DNA of 64,000 nucleotides from Oscillospiraceae bacterium (GCA_910575695.1 CAJTGJ010000007.1:1-64000); one strand, 5' to 3'. Positions 50,409 through 61,305 are shown, counted from the first letter of the stretch. Made by a program: numbers and translations. Notes: generated from the sequence alone by a model not told the origin.

Positions 50409-50776
50409 GCGGGGGAACAGGCGCCCGTGTCCTGGGCCAGTGGGGGGAGGAGCGGGTGGCGGAAAAGCTGCGCCGGGAGGGCTGGAGCATCACAGCACGC
50501 AACTACCGCTGCCGTATGGGCGAGCTTGACATCGTGGCGGAAAACGGGACGTTCCTGGCCTTTGTGGAGGTAAAGCTGCGGAAGGACAGCCGGTTTGGCT
50601 CGGCCTGCGAGTCGGTGACCCCGTCCAAGCAGCGCAAACTGCGGGCCGCCGCCCAGTGCTATCTCCTCAGCTGCCCGTCGAAGCTTCAGCCCCGGTTCGA
50701 CGTGGCGGAAGTATACGCCCCCCAGGGGGTACGCACGGAAACGCCGGACATATACTATATAGAAAACGCATTTTGA
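50405..50776 (+). CDS. yraN: UPF0102 family protein YraN
   Basis: The GTG at 50405 overlaps the rnhB stop. The 123-residue product has the YraN pattern: LGQWGEERVAEKLRREGWSITARNYRCRMGELDIVAENG, FVEVKLR (nuclease-like ExK), and TPSKQRKLRAAAQCYL. The rbgA-rnhB-yraN order is common in Firmicutes. The function is unproven; it has a restriction-endonuclease-like fold. Confidence 0.92.
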   Translation: MSGGTGARVLGQWGEERVAEKLRREGWSITARNYRCRMGELDIVAENGTFLAFVEVKLRKDSRFGSACESVTPSKQRKLRAAAQCYLLSCPSKLQPRFDVAEVYAPQGVRTETPDIYYIENAF

Positions 50777-50790
50777 TCGGGAGGATACCC

Positions 50791-51729
50791 ATGAAACCCA
50801 TTTCTGTTTTTGACGCCCATTGCGACACCATTTCCCGCTGCTGCCATCTGCATGAGGGGTTGAGGAGCAATTCCGGGCAGCTGTCCCTGGAGCGGACGTC
50901 AGGATTTATCCGCTACTGCCAGTTCTTCGCGCTGTGGGCCGACCGGGAGGCCGCTGAGGCAAAGGGCTGTTCCATGGAGGATACATATCGTACTCTGCTG
51001 AACTGCTTCCAGAAGCAGTTGGCCTGCAATTCCCACACCATCGTCCAGTGCCGCACGGCGCGGGACGTGGAGCTGGCCCATTCCCGGGGAAAAACCGCCG
51101 CTTTCCTGACGGTGGAGGGCGGGGAGCTGCTGGACTGTGACCCGGCCCGGCTGGCTCAGGCGGCGGAGGACGGCGTGACAGCCATCAACCTGACCTGGAA
51201 CCACGCCAACGCCCTGTCCGGCTCCAGCCTTGAGCATCCGGAGCAGGGTTTGACCCCCGTCGGCAGGCAGTTCGTATCCGCCATGGAGAACTTACATATT
51301 CTGGTGGATGTATCCCATCTGTCGGAGACGGGCTTCTGGGATGTGATGGAGATAGCCCGGCGGCCCATCATCGCAAGCCACTCCAACGCAAAATCTGTGC
51401 GGGATCACACAAGGAACTTGACGGATGAGCAAATAACTGCGATAATAGATAACCAAGGTGTGATCGGCCTCAACTTTTACAAGGACTTCGTGGGGGGCAG
51501 TCAGGACCTGGATATGCTGCGGGCCCACCTGGACCGTATTCTGGAGCTGGGCGGGGCGGCAAATGTGGGCTTGGGCGGCGACTGGGATGGGTGCGACACC
51601 ATTGATGCCCTTCCGTCCATTGATAAGCTGGGCTGCTTCTATGAATACCTGCTGTGCCATGGTTATAACGAAACAGTCGTGCGCGATCTGTTTTATAACA
51701 ATTTAATGAGGGTTGTGAGACAACGATGA
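50791..51729 (+). CDS. Membrane dipeptidase family (M19) protein
   Basis: The 312-residue protein has the M19 zinc residues: HxD in FDAHCDTI, Glu in TVEGGELL, His in PIIASHSNAKS, and GGDWDG near the end. It hydrolyses dipeptides, D-configured ones included, in the bacterial members. It overlaps thrC by 4 bp. Confidence 0.92.
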   Translation: MKPISVFDAHCDTISRCCHLHEGLRSNSGQLSLERTSGFIRYCQFFALWADREAAEAKGCSMEDTYRTLLNCFQKQLACNSHTIVQCRTARDVELAHSRGKTAAFLTVEGGELLDCDPARLAQAAEDGVTAINLTWNHANALSGSSLEHPEQGLTPVGRQFVSAMENLHILVDVSHLSETGFWDVMEIARRPIIASHSNAKSVRDHTRNLTDEQITAIIDNQGVIGLNFYKDFVGGSQDLDMLRAHLDRILELGGAANVGLGGDWDGCDTIDALPSIDKLGCFYEYLLCHGYNETVVRDLFYNNLMRVVRQR

Positions 51730-53213
51730 ATTATCTGAGCACGAGAAATAAAGACCTGCGCATGAGCGCGACCCAAGCCATCGCCAAGGGTCTGGCTCCC
51801 GACGGGGGACTGCTGACCCCGGCGGTACTGCCCCGCCTGCCCGCCTCCGCCGTGGAGACGTTGAAGGCGATGTCCTATCAGCAGCGGGTGGTGTATATCA
51901 TGAACAGCTTTTTGGAGGGGTTCGCCGCCTCTGAGCTGACCGCCTACGCCGCCGAGGCCTATGGCGGGGGCAAGTTCTCCCACGAGGACGTGGCCCCCAT
52001 CCGCAAGGTGGATGACAATACCTACTGCCTGGAGCTGTGGCACGGACCCACCTGCGCGTTTAAGGATATGGCCCTGCAAATACTGCCCTATCTGCTCGCC
52101 GCGTCCATGGAAAAAAACGATGAAAAGAGGACGGTGTGCATCCTGGTTGCCACCTCCGGCGACACGGGCAAGGCCGCGCTGGAGGGCTTCCGCAACGTGG
52201 ACAAGACGAAGATCCTGGTGTTCTATCCCAAGGACGGCGTGTCTGATATCCAGGAGCTTCAAATGATCACCCAGGAGGGAGGCAATGTTGGCGTGTCCTC
52301 TGTGGTGGGCAACTTCGACGACGCCCAGGCCGGGGTGAAGATGCTGTTTGCCGACGAGGCGCTGGCTGAAACGCTGGCGGAACGGGGGTATTTCCTGTCC
52401 TCCGCCAACTCCATCAACTGGGGCCGGGTCCTGCCGCAGATCGTCTATTATGCCTCCGCCTACTGCGACCTGCTCAAGGCCGGGGCCATCAACAAGGGCG
52501 AGCCCATCAACGTGTGCGTGCCAACGGGCAATTTCGGCAACATCCTGGCTGCGTATTACGCCAAGGAGATGGGCATTCCCATCAATAAGCTGATCTGCGC
52601 CTCCAACCAGAACAATGTGCTCACAGATTTTATCAAAACCGGCACCTATGACCGCAACCGCACCTTCTACAACACCATTTCCCCCTCCATGGACATTCTG
52701 ATCTCCAGTAACCTGGAGCGTATGCTGTTCGAGCTGTCCGGCCGGAACGACAAGCAGGTGCGGGAGTATATGTCCCAGCTGGCGGAGTACGGCAGCTACC
52801 GGGTGGATACCTCCATCCGCACCAAGCTCACCCGGCTGTTCGGCGCGGGCAGCTGCGACGACGTCCAGTCCAAGGCCATGATCGCCAAGATGTGGTCCGA
52901 GCATGAGTATCTCATCGACCCCCACACCGCTGTGGCGTTTCAGGTGCTGGAGGACTACCGGAACGAGACGGGGGACGGTACCATGACCATTACGGTGTCC
53001 ACCGCCAGCCCCTTCAAGTTCTGCGACAGTGTGCTGGACGCCCTGGGGGTACAGCAGAGGCTTGATGGGATCGAAATTCTGGATCAGCTGTCCTCACGCA
53101 CCGGCGTGCCTGTACCGATGCCCCTGGCCCGGCTGAAAAACCGCCAGCGCCGGTTCAGCGGCGTGGTGGAGAAGTCCGGTATGAGGGACTGTGTGCTGGA
53201 TTTCCTGAAATAA
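51726..53213 (+). CDS. thrC: Threonine synthase
   Basis: The 495-residue protein is of the long PLP-enzyme type. It has the PLP-lysine motif HGPTCAFKDMALQ, the substrate motif LVATSGDTGKAALEGF and PTGNFGNILAAYYAKEMG. It converts O-phosphohomoserine to threonine. It is coupled to the dipeptidase gene by a 4-bp overlap (ATGA). Confidence 0.96.
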   Translation: MNYLSTRNKDLRMSATQAIAKGLAPDGGLLTPAVLPRLPASAVETLKAMSYQQRVVYIMNSFLEGFAASELTAYAAEAYGGGKFSHEDVAPIRKVDDNTYCLELWHGPTCAFKDMALQILPYLLAASMEKNDEKRTVCILVATSGDTGKAALEGFRNVDKTKILVFYPKDGVSDIQELQMITQEGGNVGVSSVVGNFDDAQAGVKMLFADEALAETLAERGYFLSSANSINWGRVLPQIVYYASAYCDLLKAGAINKGEPINVCVPTGNFGNILAAYYAKEMGIPINKLICASNQNNVLTDFIKTGTYDRNRTFYNTISPSMDILISSNLERMLFELSGRNDKQVREYMSQLAEYGSYRVDTSIRTKLTRLFGAGSCDDVQSKAMIAKMWSEHEYLIDPHTAVAFQVLEDYRNETGDGTMTITVSTASPFKFCDSVLDALGVQQRLDGIEILDQLSSRTGVPVPMPLARLKNRQRRFSGVVEKSGMRDCVLDFLK

Positions 53214-53224
53214 GAGGTGATGGG

Positions 53225-53914
53225 ATGGCACTGTACGCCATCGGAGACACCCATCTGTCTCTGAACTCGGACAAGCCCATGGACGTGTTCGGCGGCGGCT
53301 GGGAGGGCTATGTGGACAAGCTCCGGGAGGGCTTTGCCCGGGTGGAGGATACCGATACGGTGGTGCTGTGCGGCGACCTGTCCTGGGGCATGAGCCTGGA
53401 GGAGGCCAGGGACGACTTTGCATTCCTCAACAGCGATCTGCCAGGGGAGAAGTGGCTGCTCAAGGGAAACCACGACTACTGGTGGACCACAGCTTCCAAG
53501 ATGAACTCCTTTTTCCAGGCCAACGGCTTCACCCGGCTCCACATTCTCCACAACAACTGCGCATACTACGGCGAAACCGCCCTGTGCGGCACCCGGGGGT
53601 GGTTTTTCGAGGAGAATGGTGCCCCTCAGTGGGAAAAGGTATTCAAACGGGAACTGATCCGGTTGGAGGCGTCTCTGAAAGCGGCGGGGGAGAGGGAAAA
53701 GCTGTGCTTCCTGCACTATCCGCCCCTGTACCGGGGCTACCGCTGCGGGGAGATCATCCACCTGCTGGAGCAGTACGGTGTGCGCACCTGCTGTTATGGC
53801 CATCTCCACGGGGCCAGCCACCGTTTGGCCGTGGAGGGGGTGCAGGGTACTGTGGACTATCAGCTGGTGGCGGCGGACTTTGTCGGATTCCGTCCGAAAA
53901 AAATTTTAGATTAG
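53225..53914 (+). CDS. Metallophosphoesterase family protein
   Basis: The 229-residue protein has the calcineurin-like metal motifs YAIGDTHL, CGDLSWG, KGNHDYWW and CYGHLHGAS. It starts 12 bp after thrC. The substrate is unknown. Confidence 0.9.
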   Translation: MALYAIGDTHLSLNSDKPMDVFGGGWEGYVDKLREGFARVEDTDTVVLCGDLSWGMSLEEARDDFAFLNSDLPGEKWLLKGNHDYWWTTASKMNSFFQANGFTRLHILHNNCAYYGETALCGTRGWFFEENGAPQWEKVFKRELIRLEASLKAAGEREKLCFLHYPPLYRGYRCGEIIHLLEQYGVRTCCYGHLHGASHRLAVEGVQGTVDYQLVAADFVGFRPKKILD

Positions 53915-54018
53915 GCAAAAAAACAGTGGAAATCTTTGCGCCTATCTGGTAGAATAGGTTGGATTGTTTAGAAAGAAGGCCCGCGGTATAAACAGGGCCG
54001 AGCTTGGAGGAACACACC

Positions 54019-55362
54019 ATGAACATCAAAAGTAACGAAAAAAAAGAAAACAGCACCTATGAGCTGGTCATTGAGGTAGGAGCCGACCAGTTCCAGGCCG
54101 CCATTGATAAGGTGTACGCACGGCAGAAAAACCGCATCAATGTCCCCGGCTTCCGCAAAGGCAAGGCCCCCCGAAAGATGGTGGAGAAGATGTACGGCGC
54201 CGAGATCTTCTTCGACGACGCCATCTCCATGGCCTATCCCGATGCTTATGAGGCGGCGCTGAAGGAAACCGGCATCAAGCCTGTGGCCTATCCCCAGCTG
54301 GAGGTGCTGGAGGCCAGCGCCGGCGGCTTCAGCTTCAAGGCCGTCATCACCGTCAAGCCCGAGGCGTCCATCAAGGACTACAAGGGCCTGCAGATCGCCA
54401 AACCCGAGGTGAAGGTGTCTGCCGCCGACATCAAGGGAGAGCTGAAGCCGTACATTGACCGGGCCTCCCGGCTGGTCAGCGTGGAGCGCAAGGCCAAGAA
54501 GGGCGATACCACGGTCATCGACTTTGAGGGATTCAAAGACGGTGAGCCGTTCCAGGGCGGCAAAGGCGAGAACTACAGCCTGGAGCTGGGTTCCGGCTCC
54601 TTTGTCCCCGGTTTTGAGGAGCAGGTCATCGGCATGAAGGCCGGCGACGAGAAGGACATCGATATCACCTTCCCGGAGAACTACACCCCTGAGCTGGCCG
54701 GCACCGCTGTGGTGTTTAAGGTAAAGGTCCACGAGGTGAAGGAGAAGCAGGAGCCCGAGGTGGACGACGAGTTCGCCAAGGACGTGTCCGAGTTCGACAC
54801 CCTGGACGAGTTCAAGAAGGACCTGGGCGAGAAGCTGAAGGCCCGCCGCCAGGAGCAGGCTGACCGGGACTTTGAGACCGCCGTCATTGACGCGCTGATC
54901 GAAAAGCTGGAGTGCGAGGTGCCCGAGACCATGGTGGACTACCGGGCGGATAAGATGGTGGAGGATTATGCCAACCGAATCCAGAGCCAGGGAATCAGCT
55001 TCGAGAACTATCTCCAGATGATGGGGATGACTGTGGACGATATCCGTGCCCAGTCCAAGACCGCCGCCGACCGCAGTGTGCGCAGCGACCTGGCGCTGGA
55101 GGCAGTCGCCGCCGCCGAGGGGATCGAGGTTGCTGACGCCGAGGTGGACGAGGAGATCGCCAAGCTGGCTGAGCAGTACCAGATGGAGGTGGACAAGGTC
55201 CGCGAGCTGCTCAACGCAGAGGATATTCGCATGGATCTGACCATCCGCAAGGCTCTTGATCTGGTGAAGGACGCTGTGAAGAAGCCTGCCAGGAAGAAAA
55301 AGGCCAAGGAGGACGAGGTCAAAGACGACGAGGCCAAGGACGAAGCGGCGGAAGAAGAGTAA
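54019..55362 (+). CDS. tig: Trigger factor
   Basis: The ATG at 54019 follows TTGGAGGAACACACC. The 447-residue product has the N-terminal ribosome-binding domain (GFRKGKAPRKMVEKMYG), the FKBP-like domain (KKGDTTVIDFEGFKDGEPFQGG, LGSGSFVPGFEEQ) and a helical C-terminal domain, followed by a charged Lys/Glu/Asp tail. It binds nascent chains at the ribosome. It is followed by clpP and clpX, the classical order. Confidence 0.96.
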   Translation: MNIKSNEKKENSTYELVIEVGADQFQAAIDKVYARQKNRINVPGFRKGKAPRKMVEKMYGAEIFFDDAISMAYPDAYEAALKETGIKPVAYPQLEVLEASAGGFSFKAVITVKPEASIKDYKGLQIAKPEVKVSAADIKGELKPYIDRASRLVSVERKAKKGDTTVIDFEGFKDGEPFQGGKGENYSLELGSGSFVPGFEEQVIGMKAGDEKDIDITFPENYTPELAGTAVVFKVKVHEVKEKQEPEVDDEFAKDVSEFDTLDEFKKDLGEKLKARRQEQADRDFETAVIDALIEKLECEVPETMVDYRADKMVEDYANRIQSQGISFENYLQMMGMTVDDIRAQSKTAADRSVRSDLALEAVAAAEGIEVADAEVDEEIAKLAEQYQMEVDKVRELLNAEDIRMDLTIRKALDLVKDAVKKPARKKKAKEDEVKDDEAKDEAAEEE

Positions 55363-55475
55363 AACGGCCTTTTTGAGAGCGGGAGGGAATAAGCCCCCTG
55401 TGCCGGTGGGTATAATGCGATCTGTCAGGCATTGGCAGGGGAGAGCAGTTCCCCTATCGGAAAGGAGAAATTTTC

Positions 55476-56057
55476 ATGAGTTTAGTTCCATATGTAGTAG
55501 AGCAGACCAGCCGGGGTGAGCGCTCCTACGATATTTTTTCCCGGCTGCTCAACGACCGCATCGTCTTTCTGGGCGAGGAGGTTAACGCCACCACCGCGTC
55601 CCTGGTGGTAGCCCAGCTGCTCTATCTGGAGGCCCAGGACCCGGACAAGGACATCCAGTTCTATATCAACAGCCCCGGCGGCTCCGTCACCGACGGTATG
55701 GCGATTTACGACACCATGCAGTACATCAAGTGTGATGTGTCTACTGTCTGCGTAGGTATGGCTGCGTCTATGGGCGCGTTCCTGCTGTCCTCCGGCACAA
55801 AAGGGAAGCGGATTGCTCTGCCCAACGCCGAAATCATGATCCATCAGCCCTCCGCCGGCACCCAGGGTCAGATCACCGATATGGCCATCCATTTGAAGCG
55901 GCTGGAGATCATCAAGAAGCGGATGAATGTCATTCTGGCCGATAACTGTGGTCGCAGCGTGGAGGAGGTCACCGCCGACTGTGAACGGGACAACTTCATG
56001 ACAGCTGACGAAGCCAAGGAGTACGGTCTTGTTGATAAGATTATTTACAATCACTGA
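55476..56057 (+). CDS. clpP: ATP-dependent Clp protease proteolytic subunit
   Basis: The 193-residue protein has catalytic Ser98 (GMAASMGAF), His123 (MIHQPS) and a C-terminal Asp in [18 protein letters not shown]. It forms the tetradecameric protease that works with ClpX encoded next. The ribosome binding site is GGAAAGGAG. Confidence 0.97.
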   Translation: MSLVPYVVEQTSRGERSYDIFSRLLNDRIVFLGEEVNATTASLVVAQLLYLEAQDPDKDIQFYINSPGGSVTDGMAIYDTMQYIKCDVSTVCVGMAASMGAFLLSSGTKGKRIALPNAEIMIHQPSAGTQGQITDMAIHLKRLEIIKKRMNVILADNCGRSVEEVTADCERDNFMTADEAKEYGLVDKIIYNH

Positions 56058-56123
56058 TTCAGACTAAAGAGCGGAGGCTGCCGTCTCCGCTCTTTGGCGC
56101 TTTCCTTGAAAGGAAGATGAACC

Positions 56124-57440
56124 ATGGCAAGAGATGATTACAAATCAGTACGCTGCTCCTTCTGCGGCAAGCACCAGGAGCAGGTGGAGCGGGTGATTGC
56201 CGGTCCCGGCGCATATATCTGCAACGAGTGTGTTCACCTGTGCATGAGCATTTTAGGGGAGGACTACAACAACGAGGCGGTAGACGCCCCGGAAATTCCC
56301 GATGTAATCCCCACCCCCCAGGAAATGTGCACGGTGCTGGACGAGTATATCATCGGGCAGGAAAATGCGAAAATCGCCCTGTCCGTGGCGGTATACAACC
56401 ACTATAAGCGTATTTATTTCGGTGGCGGCGAGGATGTGGAGCTGCAAAAAAGCAACATTCTCATGGTAGGTCCCACCGGCTGCGGTAAAACCCTGTTTGC
56501 CCAGACCCTGGCCCGCATTTTGAAGGTGCCCTTTGCCATCGCCGACGCCACCACCCTCACCGAGGCGGGCTATGTGGGCGACGATGTGGAGAACATCCTG
56601 CTGCGTTTGGTGCAAGCTGCAGACTATGATATTGAGCTGGCCCAGCGAGGCATCATTTATGTGGACGAGATCGACAAGATCGCCCGCAAGAGCGAGAACA
56701 CCTCCATCACCCGTGACGTGTCCGGCGAGGGCGTACAGCAGGCGCTGTTGAAAATCCTGGAGGGCACTGTGGCCAATGTGCCGCCCCAGGGTGGACGCAA
56801 GCATCCCCATCAGGAGTTTTTGCAGATCGACACCAAAAACATCCTGTTCATCTGCGGCGGGGCTTTTGACGGGCTGGACAAGATCATTGAGCAGCGTTTG
56901 GACCAAAAAACCATCGGTTTTGGGGCAGATGTGAAAACCTCGTCGGAGCGGGCAAAAGAGGACGTGTTCCAGTTTGTACAGCCCCACGATCTGCTGAAAT
57001 TCGGCATTATTCCGGAGCTGGTGGGCCGTCTGCCCATTCTGACAAGCCTGAAAGCGCTGGACCGGGACCAACTGGTGCGTATCCTCACCGAGCCGAAGAA
57101 TGCCTTGGTGAAGCAGTATAGATGCCTGATGGAATACGACAATGTGGAGCTGGAGTTTGCCCCCGGTGCGCTGGAGGCCGCTGCCGACAAGGCGCTGGAG
57201 CGGAAAATTGGCGCCCGCGGTCTGCGGGCGGTGCTGGAAGATGTCATGACGCCTGTGATGTACGAGGTGCCGTCGGATGCCAGCATTGCCAAGGTGGTAA
57301 TCACCGCCGGATCCATCCAGGATGGGCAGGAGCCGGAGATCCAGCGGGAAGAGGGCCGTCCTGCGCGGCCCCGTTTGGGCGCCGCCGAACTGCGTGCGGA
57401 AAAGGGCGGGCAGGCCCATCCCAGAGGAAACGCGTCCTGA
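56124..57440 (+). CDS. clpX: ATP-dependent Clp protease ATPase subunit
   Basis: The 438-residue protein has the N-terminal zinc finger ([19 protein letters not shown], then CNEC), Walker A GPTGCGKT, Walker [12 protein letters not shown], and the pore and sensor regions ([17 protein letters not shown]). The ClpP-binding region lies near LGF-type IGF (KTIGFGADV). It unfolds substrates for ClpP. Confidence 0.97.
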   Translation: MARDDYKSVRCSFCGKHQEQVERVIAGPGAYICNECVHLCMSILGEDYNNEAVDAPEIPDVIPTPQEMCTVLDEYIIGQENAKIALSVAVYNHYKRIYFGGGEDVELQKSNILMVGPTGCGKTLFAQTLARILKVPFAIADATTLTEAGYVGDDVENILLRLVQAADYDIELAQRGIIYVDEIDKIARKSENTSITRDVSGEGVQQALLKILEGTVANVPPQGGRKHPHQEFLQIDTKNILFICGGAFDGLDKIIEQRLDQKTIGFGADVKTSSERAKEDVFQFVQPHDLLKFGIIPELVGRLPILTSLKALDRDQLVRILTEPKNALVKQYRCLMEYDNVELEFAPGALEAAADKALERKIGARGLRAVLEDVMTPVMYEVPSDASIAKVVITAGSIQDGQEPEIQREEGRPARPRLGAAELRAEKGGQAHPRGNAS

Positions 57441-57519
57441 CAGGCTCAAATCGAGGCATGAATTACAAGGGGCGGGCATATCTGTCCGCCCCTTTTCATC
57501 AATATAAGGAGTGATCCCA

Positions 57520-59937
57520 ATGACAGATCTGTTGGATACCGGGCCTGCCCGGCTGACCATTCCAGTGCTCACCCTGCGTGGGCTGACCGTGTTCCCGCAG
57601 CTGCTGCTCCACTTTGATGTGGGACGGGATGCCTCCATCCGTGCTTTGGAGGAGGCAATGGAGGAAAATCAGGAGATTTTCCTTGTGACCCAGCGGGATT
57701 TGACGGTTGAGAATCCAGGCAAACGGGATCTCTATGCCATCGGCACAGTGGCGGAGGTAAAACAGATTCTCCGTCTGCCGGAAAATGGCGTTCGGGTCAT
57801 GGTGGCCGGGCGCTGCCGGGGCCGTCTGCTGGAGCTTGTGTCATCGGAGCCCTACCTGACGGCGGAGATTGAGCTAATCCCCGAACAGCCGGTAAAAGGC
57901 AATTCCTCCCGGACAGAGGCGGAGATTCGTCAGGTTTATAACTATTTAGAGCGGTATACTGAGCTTTCCGACCGGGTTGCTCCGGAAATTTACCTGAAGC
58001 TGTTGGCCAGCGACGACCCGGCCTATATTGCCGACTACGCTGCCCAGCACCTCCCTCTGCGGTTTGAGGATAAGCAGTCGGTGCTGGAGGAGCTGCGGCC
58101 CGCCCGCCGTCTGGACCGGCTGTGCCGGATTCTCAGCCGTGAAGTGGAAATCCTGGAGGTGGAGAGCGAACTTGCCGCCAAAATCCACGAGCAGGTGGCG
58201 GCAAGCCAGCGGGATTATTTCCTCCGGGAACAGCTGCGGGTGCTCCAGCGTGAGCTGGGGGAGGAGGACGAGGACAATGAGATCGTCGAGTACCGCCAGC
58301 GTATTTCCCAGGCAAAGCTGCCCGAGGAGGTGCGCGAAAAGCTGTTGAAGGAGGTCAGGCATCTGGAAAAACAGCCCTACAGTTCGTCGGAGGCGGCGGT
58401 GCTTCGGGGGTATTTGGATACCTGCCTGGAGCTGCCCTGGCAGATCAAGACCCGGGAGCGGGTCAATGTGCAGGCGGTTTCCAAGGCGCTGGACGCGGAC
58501 CACTATGGGCTTACTAAGGTAAAAGAGCGCATACTGGAATTTGTGGCGGTGAAACAGCTGGCTCCAGATTTGAAGGGGCAGATCATCTGTCTGGTTGGCC
58601 CGCCGGGTGTGGGCAAAACCTCCATTGCAATGAGTGTGGCCAAGGCCATGAACCGCAAGCTGGCCCGGATCTCCCTGGGCGGCATCCGGGACGAGGCAGA
58701 TATCCGAGGACACCGCAAAACTTATGTGGGAGCTATGCCGGGGCGCATCATTGCCGGAATCAACCAGGCGGGGAGCGCCAATCCAGTGCTGCTGCTGGAC
58801 GAGATCGACAAGGTGGGAAACGACCACCGGGGCGACCCGGCGGCGGCTCTCCTGGAGGTGCTGGATGCGGAGCAGAACAGCACCTTCCGGGATCACTACC
58901 TGGAACTGCCCTTTGACCTGTCGGACGTGATGTTCATCACCACGGCAAATTCCACTGACACCATTCCCCGGCCCCTGCTGGACCGTATGGAGGTCATTGA
59001 GCTGCCCAGCTATACAGAAAAGGAAAAGCTGCAAATCGCAAAAAAACATCTGCTGCCCCGGGAGCTGAAGCGCCATGGCTTGTCCCGCACCCAGCTGAAA
59101 ATCAGCGACGGGGGGCTGAACGAACTCATCATCGGCTATACCAAGGAATCCGGGGTGCGGCGTCTGGAACGGAAGCTGGCGGAGCTGTGCCGAAAATGCG
59201 CGGCAAAAATCGTCAAAGAAGATGTAAAGCGGATTTCCATTACAGAGGAGAATGTCAAAGAATTTTTAGGGGAGCGGCGTTATCGCATTGAGCCCCCGTC
59301 TGTCGAGCCGCTGGTGGGAGTGGTCAATGGTCTGGCCTGGACGTCCGTAGGCGGTGAGCTGCTGGAGGTAGAGGTCAATGTGGTGCCTGGGTCCGGCAAG
59401 ATCGTGCTCACCGGTAATCTGGGGGATGTGATGAAGGAATCCGCCAGGGCGGCGTTGTCCTATATCCGAAGCCGCAGTGCTCAGCTGGGTATTGATCCGG
59501 ATTTCCACAGCAAAAAAGATATTCATGTCCATTTTCCGGAGGGGGCGGTGCCCAAGGATGGACCCTCCGCCGGAATTGCCATCACCAGCGCCATGGTGTC
59601 CGCCCTCACCGGTATTCCTGTGAAACGGGATATCGCGATGACAGGGGAGGTTACTTTACGAGGTCGAGTGCTTGCCATTGGCGGGCTTCGGGAAAAAACG
59701 ATGGCCGCTTTGCGCAACAGCATCACTACGGTGATCATCCCTGCGGACAACGAAAAGGATTTGCAGGACATCGACCAAACTGTTCGGGCGGCATTGAAGT
59801 TTGTTCCAGTCCATCAGGTGGATGAGGTTCTTGCGCAAGCTCTGACAAGTGTTTTACCGTTACAGTGTGGTGGGGGCCCGATCCGGATGCCGGAGGCCGC
59901 GAGACCCGCCGGAACCGCCGCCAGCCTGCGGCAGTAG
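57520..59937 (+). CDS. lon: ATP-dependent protease Lon
   Basis: The ATG at 57520 has AAGGAG upstream. The 805-residue product has the N-terminal substrate-binding domain, Walker A GPPGVGKTS, the arm HRKTYVGAMPGRIIAGI, Walker B LLLDEIDKVG, and the Ser-Lys protease site (DGPSAGIAI, followed by KEKTMAALRNS region). It degrades misfolded and regulatory proteins. Confidence 0.97.
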   Translation: MTDLLDTGPARLTIPVLTLRGLTVFPQLLLHFDVGRDASIRALEEAMEENQEIFLVTQRDLTVENPGKRDLYAIGTVAEVKQILRLPENGVRVMVAGRCRGRLLELVSSEPYLTAEIELIPEQPVKGNSSRTEAEIRQVYNYLERYTELSDRVAPEIYLKLLASDDPAYIADYAAQHLPLRFEDKQSVLEELRPARRLDRLCRILSREVEILEVESELAAKIHEQVAASQRDYFLREQLRVLQRELGEEDEDNEIVEYRQRISQAKLPEEVREKLLKEVRHLEKQPYSSSEAAVLRGYLDTCLELPWQIKTRERVNVQAVSKALDADHYGLTKVKERILEFVAVKQLAPDLKGQIICLVGPPGVGKTSIAMSVAKAMNRKLARISLGGIRDEADIRGHRKTYVGAMPGRIIAGINQAGSANPVLLLDEIDKVGNDHRGDPAAALLEVLDAEQNSTFRDHYLELPFDLSDVMFITTANSTDTIPRPLLDRMEVIELPSYTEKEKLQIAKKHLLPRELKRHGLSRTQLKISDGGLNELIIGYTKESGVRRLERKLAELCRKCAAKIVKEDVKRISITEENVKEFLGERRYRIEPPSVEPLVGVVNGLAWTSVGGELLEVEVNVVPGSGKIVLTGNLGDVMKESARAALSYIRSRSAQLGIDPDFHSKKDIHVHFPEGAVPKDGPSAGIAITSAMVSALTGIPVKRDIAMTGEVTLRGRVLAIGGLREKTMAALRNSITTVIIPADNEKDLQDIDQTVRAALKFVPVHQVDEVLAQALTSVLPLQCGGGPIRMPEAARPAGTAASLRQ

Positions 59938-59949
59938 TGAGGTGCGGCC

Positions 59950-60549
59950 ATGACTGTGAACTGGAATATGGCGGAGTTTATCCGCTCCGCAGCAAAGCCC
60001 GGGGACTTTCCCCAGGACGGGCTGCCCCAGGTGGTATTCGCGGGCCGCTCCAACGTGGGCAAGTCGTCGGTCATCAACCGTCTGCTTAACCGTAAAAATT
60101 TTGCCCGTGTGGGCTCCGCGCCGGGGAAAACCACCCATATCAACTACTTTTTAATCAATAAAAAGCTGTATTTGGTGGATTTGCCTGGCTATGGCTACGC
60201 CAAGGTGTCAAAGCAGGAAAAGGACCGCTGGGGACGGCTGATTGAGGCGTGGTTTGCCGATGCGCACCGGATGGCTTTGGGGATCTTGATCGTAGATGCC
60301 CGGCACAAGCCAACGGCGGACGACTGCACCATGGCAGAGGTATTTTTGGCCTCGGAAAAGCCCTTTGTTGTGGTGGCAAATAAGCTGGATAAACTGAAAA
60401 AAAGCGAAATTGAGCCGAATTTACTTCGTGTTTGTGAAACGCTGTCTTTGCCGGATACGGCTTCCGTCATTTCGTTTTCTGCGGAAAAGGGAGATGGGAA
60501 GGCGGAGCTGATAAGCGAAATTTTAAACCGTTTGGAGGACCAGACATGA
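59950..60549 (+). CDS. engB: Ribosome biogenesis GTPase EngB/YsxC
   Basis: The 199-residue protein has G1 GRSNVGKSS, G3 DLPGYG, G4 NKLDKLKK and G5 SAEKGDG. It assists 50S assembly. lon-engB order is conserved in Firmicutes. It overlaps the next gene by 4 bp. Confidence 0.95.
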   Translation: MTVNWNMAEFIRSAAKPGDFPQDGLPQVVFAGRSNVGKSSVINRLLNRKNFARVGSAPGKTTHINYFLINKKLYLVDLPGYGYAKVSKQEKDRWGRLIEAWFADAHRMALGILIVDARHKPTADDCTMAEVFLASEKPFVVVANKLDKLKKSEIEPNLLRVCETLSLPDTASVISFSAEKGDGKAELISEILNRLEDQT

Positions 60550-61298
60550 AATATGTGTGCATTGAAAGGCCGGATGGCCCCTGCTGGGGCGTGGTGAAAG
60601 GGGAGGACGTCCTCACTCTGTCCAAGCCGCCTTTTGACGGACTGGAGTACGATGGCGGCAAACTGCCCCTCAGCCAGTGCAGGCTGCTGGCTCCCTGCGC
60701 TCCCACCAAAATTGTCTGTGTGGGTAAAAACTATGTGGAACACGCCAGAGAGCTGGGCTCAGAACCCCCTGGATTTCCGGTGCTGTTTTTAAAAGGAACC
60801 AATACACTGAACCGGCCGGAAGGCGCGGTCCATGCGCCGGATTTTGTGGGGCGCCTGGACTATGAAGGAGAGCTTGGCGTTGTTATCCGCCGTCGGGCAA
60901 AAGATGTAAAGGCAAAACACTTTTCAGATTATGTGCTGGGCTACACCTGCTTGAATGATGTTACCGCCCGGGACATCCAGCAGCATGACAGCCAATGGAC
61001 CCGGGGCAAGTCCATGGACGGTTTCTGCCCGATCGGCCCCTGGGTGGTGGATGATGTGGACCCGTCAGCCTTGAAGCTGGAAACGCGGCTGAACGGCAAG
61101 ACAGTCCAGCAGGGCTGCACCGCTGATTTTATCACCCCGATCCCCCAGCTGATCGAGTTTATCACCGCCTCCATGACGCTGGAGCCCGGCGACGTAGTGG
61201 CCACAGGCACTCCGGCTGGCATTGGCCCCATGATCCCCGGCGACAGGGTAGAGGTGGACATTGAGGGTGTGGGCATACTGAAAAACCACATTGTCTGA
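60546..61298 (+). CDS. Fumarylacetoacetate hydrolase family protein
   Basis: The 250-residue protein has the FAH-fold signature: PTKIVCVGKNYVEHARELG, DYEGELGVVIRRRAKD with the metal-binding Glu residues, LNDVTARDIQQHDSQWTRGKSMDGFCPIGPW and GDVVATGTPAGIGPM. Such proteins are hydrolases or decarboxylases of acylpyruvates and related compounds. The substrate cannot be read from the sequence. Confidence 0.92.
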   Translation: MKYVCIERPDGPCWGVVKGEDVLTLSKPPFDGLEYDGGKLPLSQCRLLAPCAPTKIVCVGKNYVEHARELGSEPPGFPVLFLKGTNTLNRPEGAVHAPDFVGRLDYEGELGVVIRRRAKDVKAKHFSDYVLGYTCLNDVTARDIQQHDSQWTRGKSMDGFCPIGPWVVDDVDPSALKLETRLNGKTVQQGCTADFITPIPQLIEFITASMTLEPGDVVATGTPAGIGPMIPGDRVEVDIEGVGILKNHIV

Positions 61299-61305
61299 GA
61301 AAAAA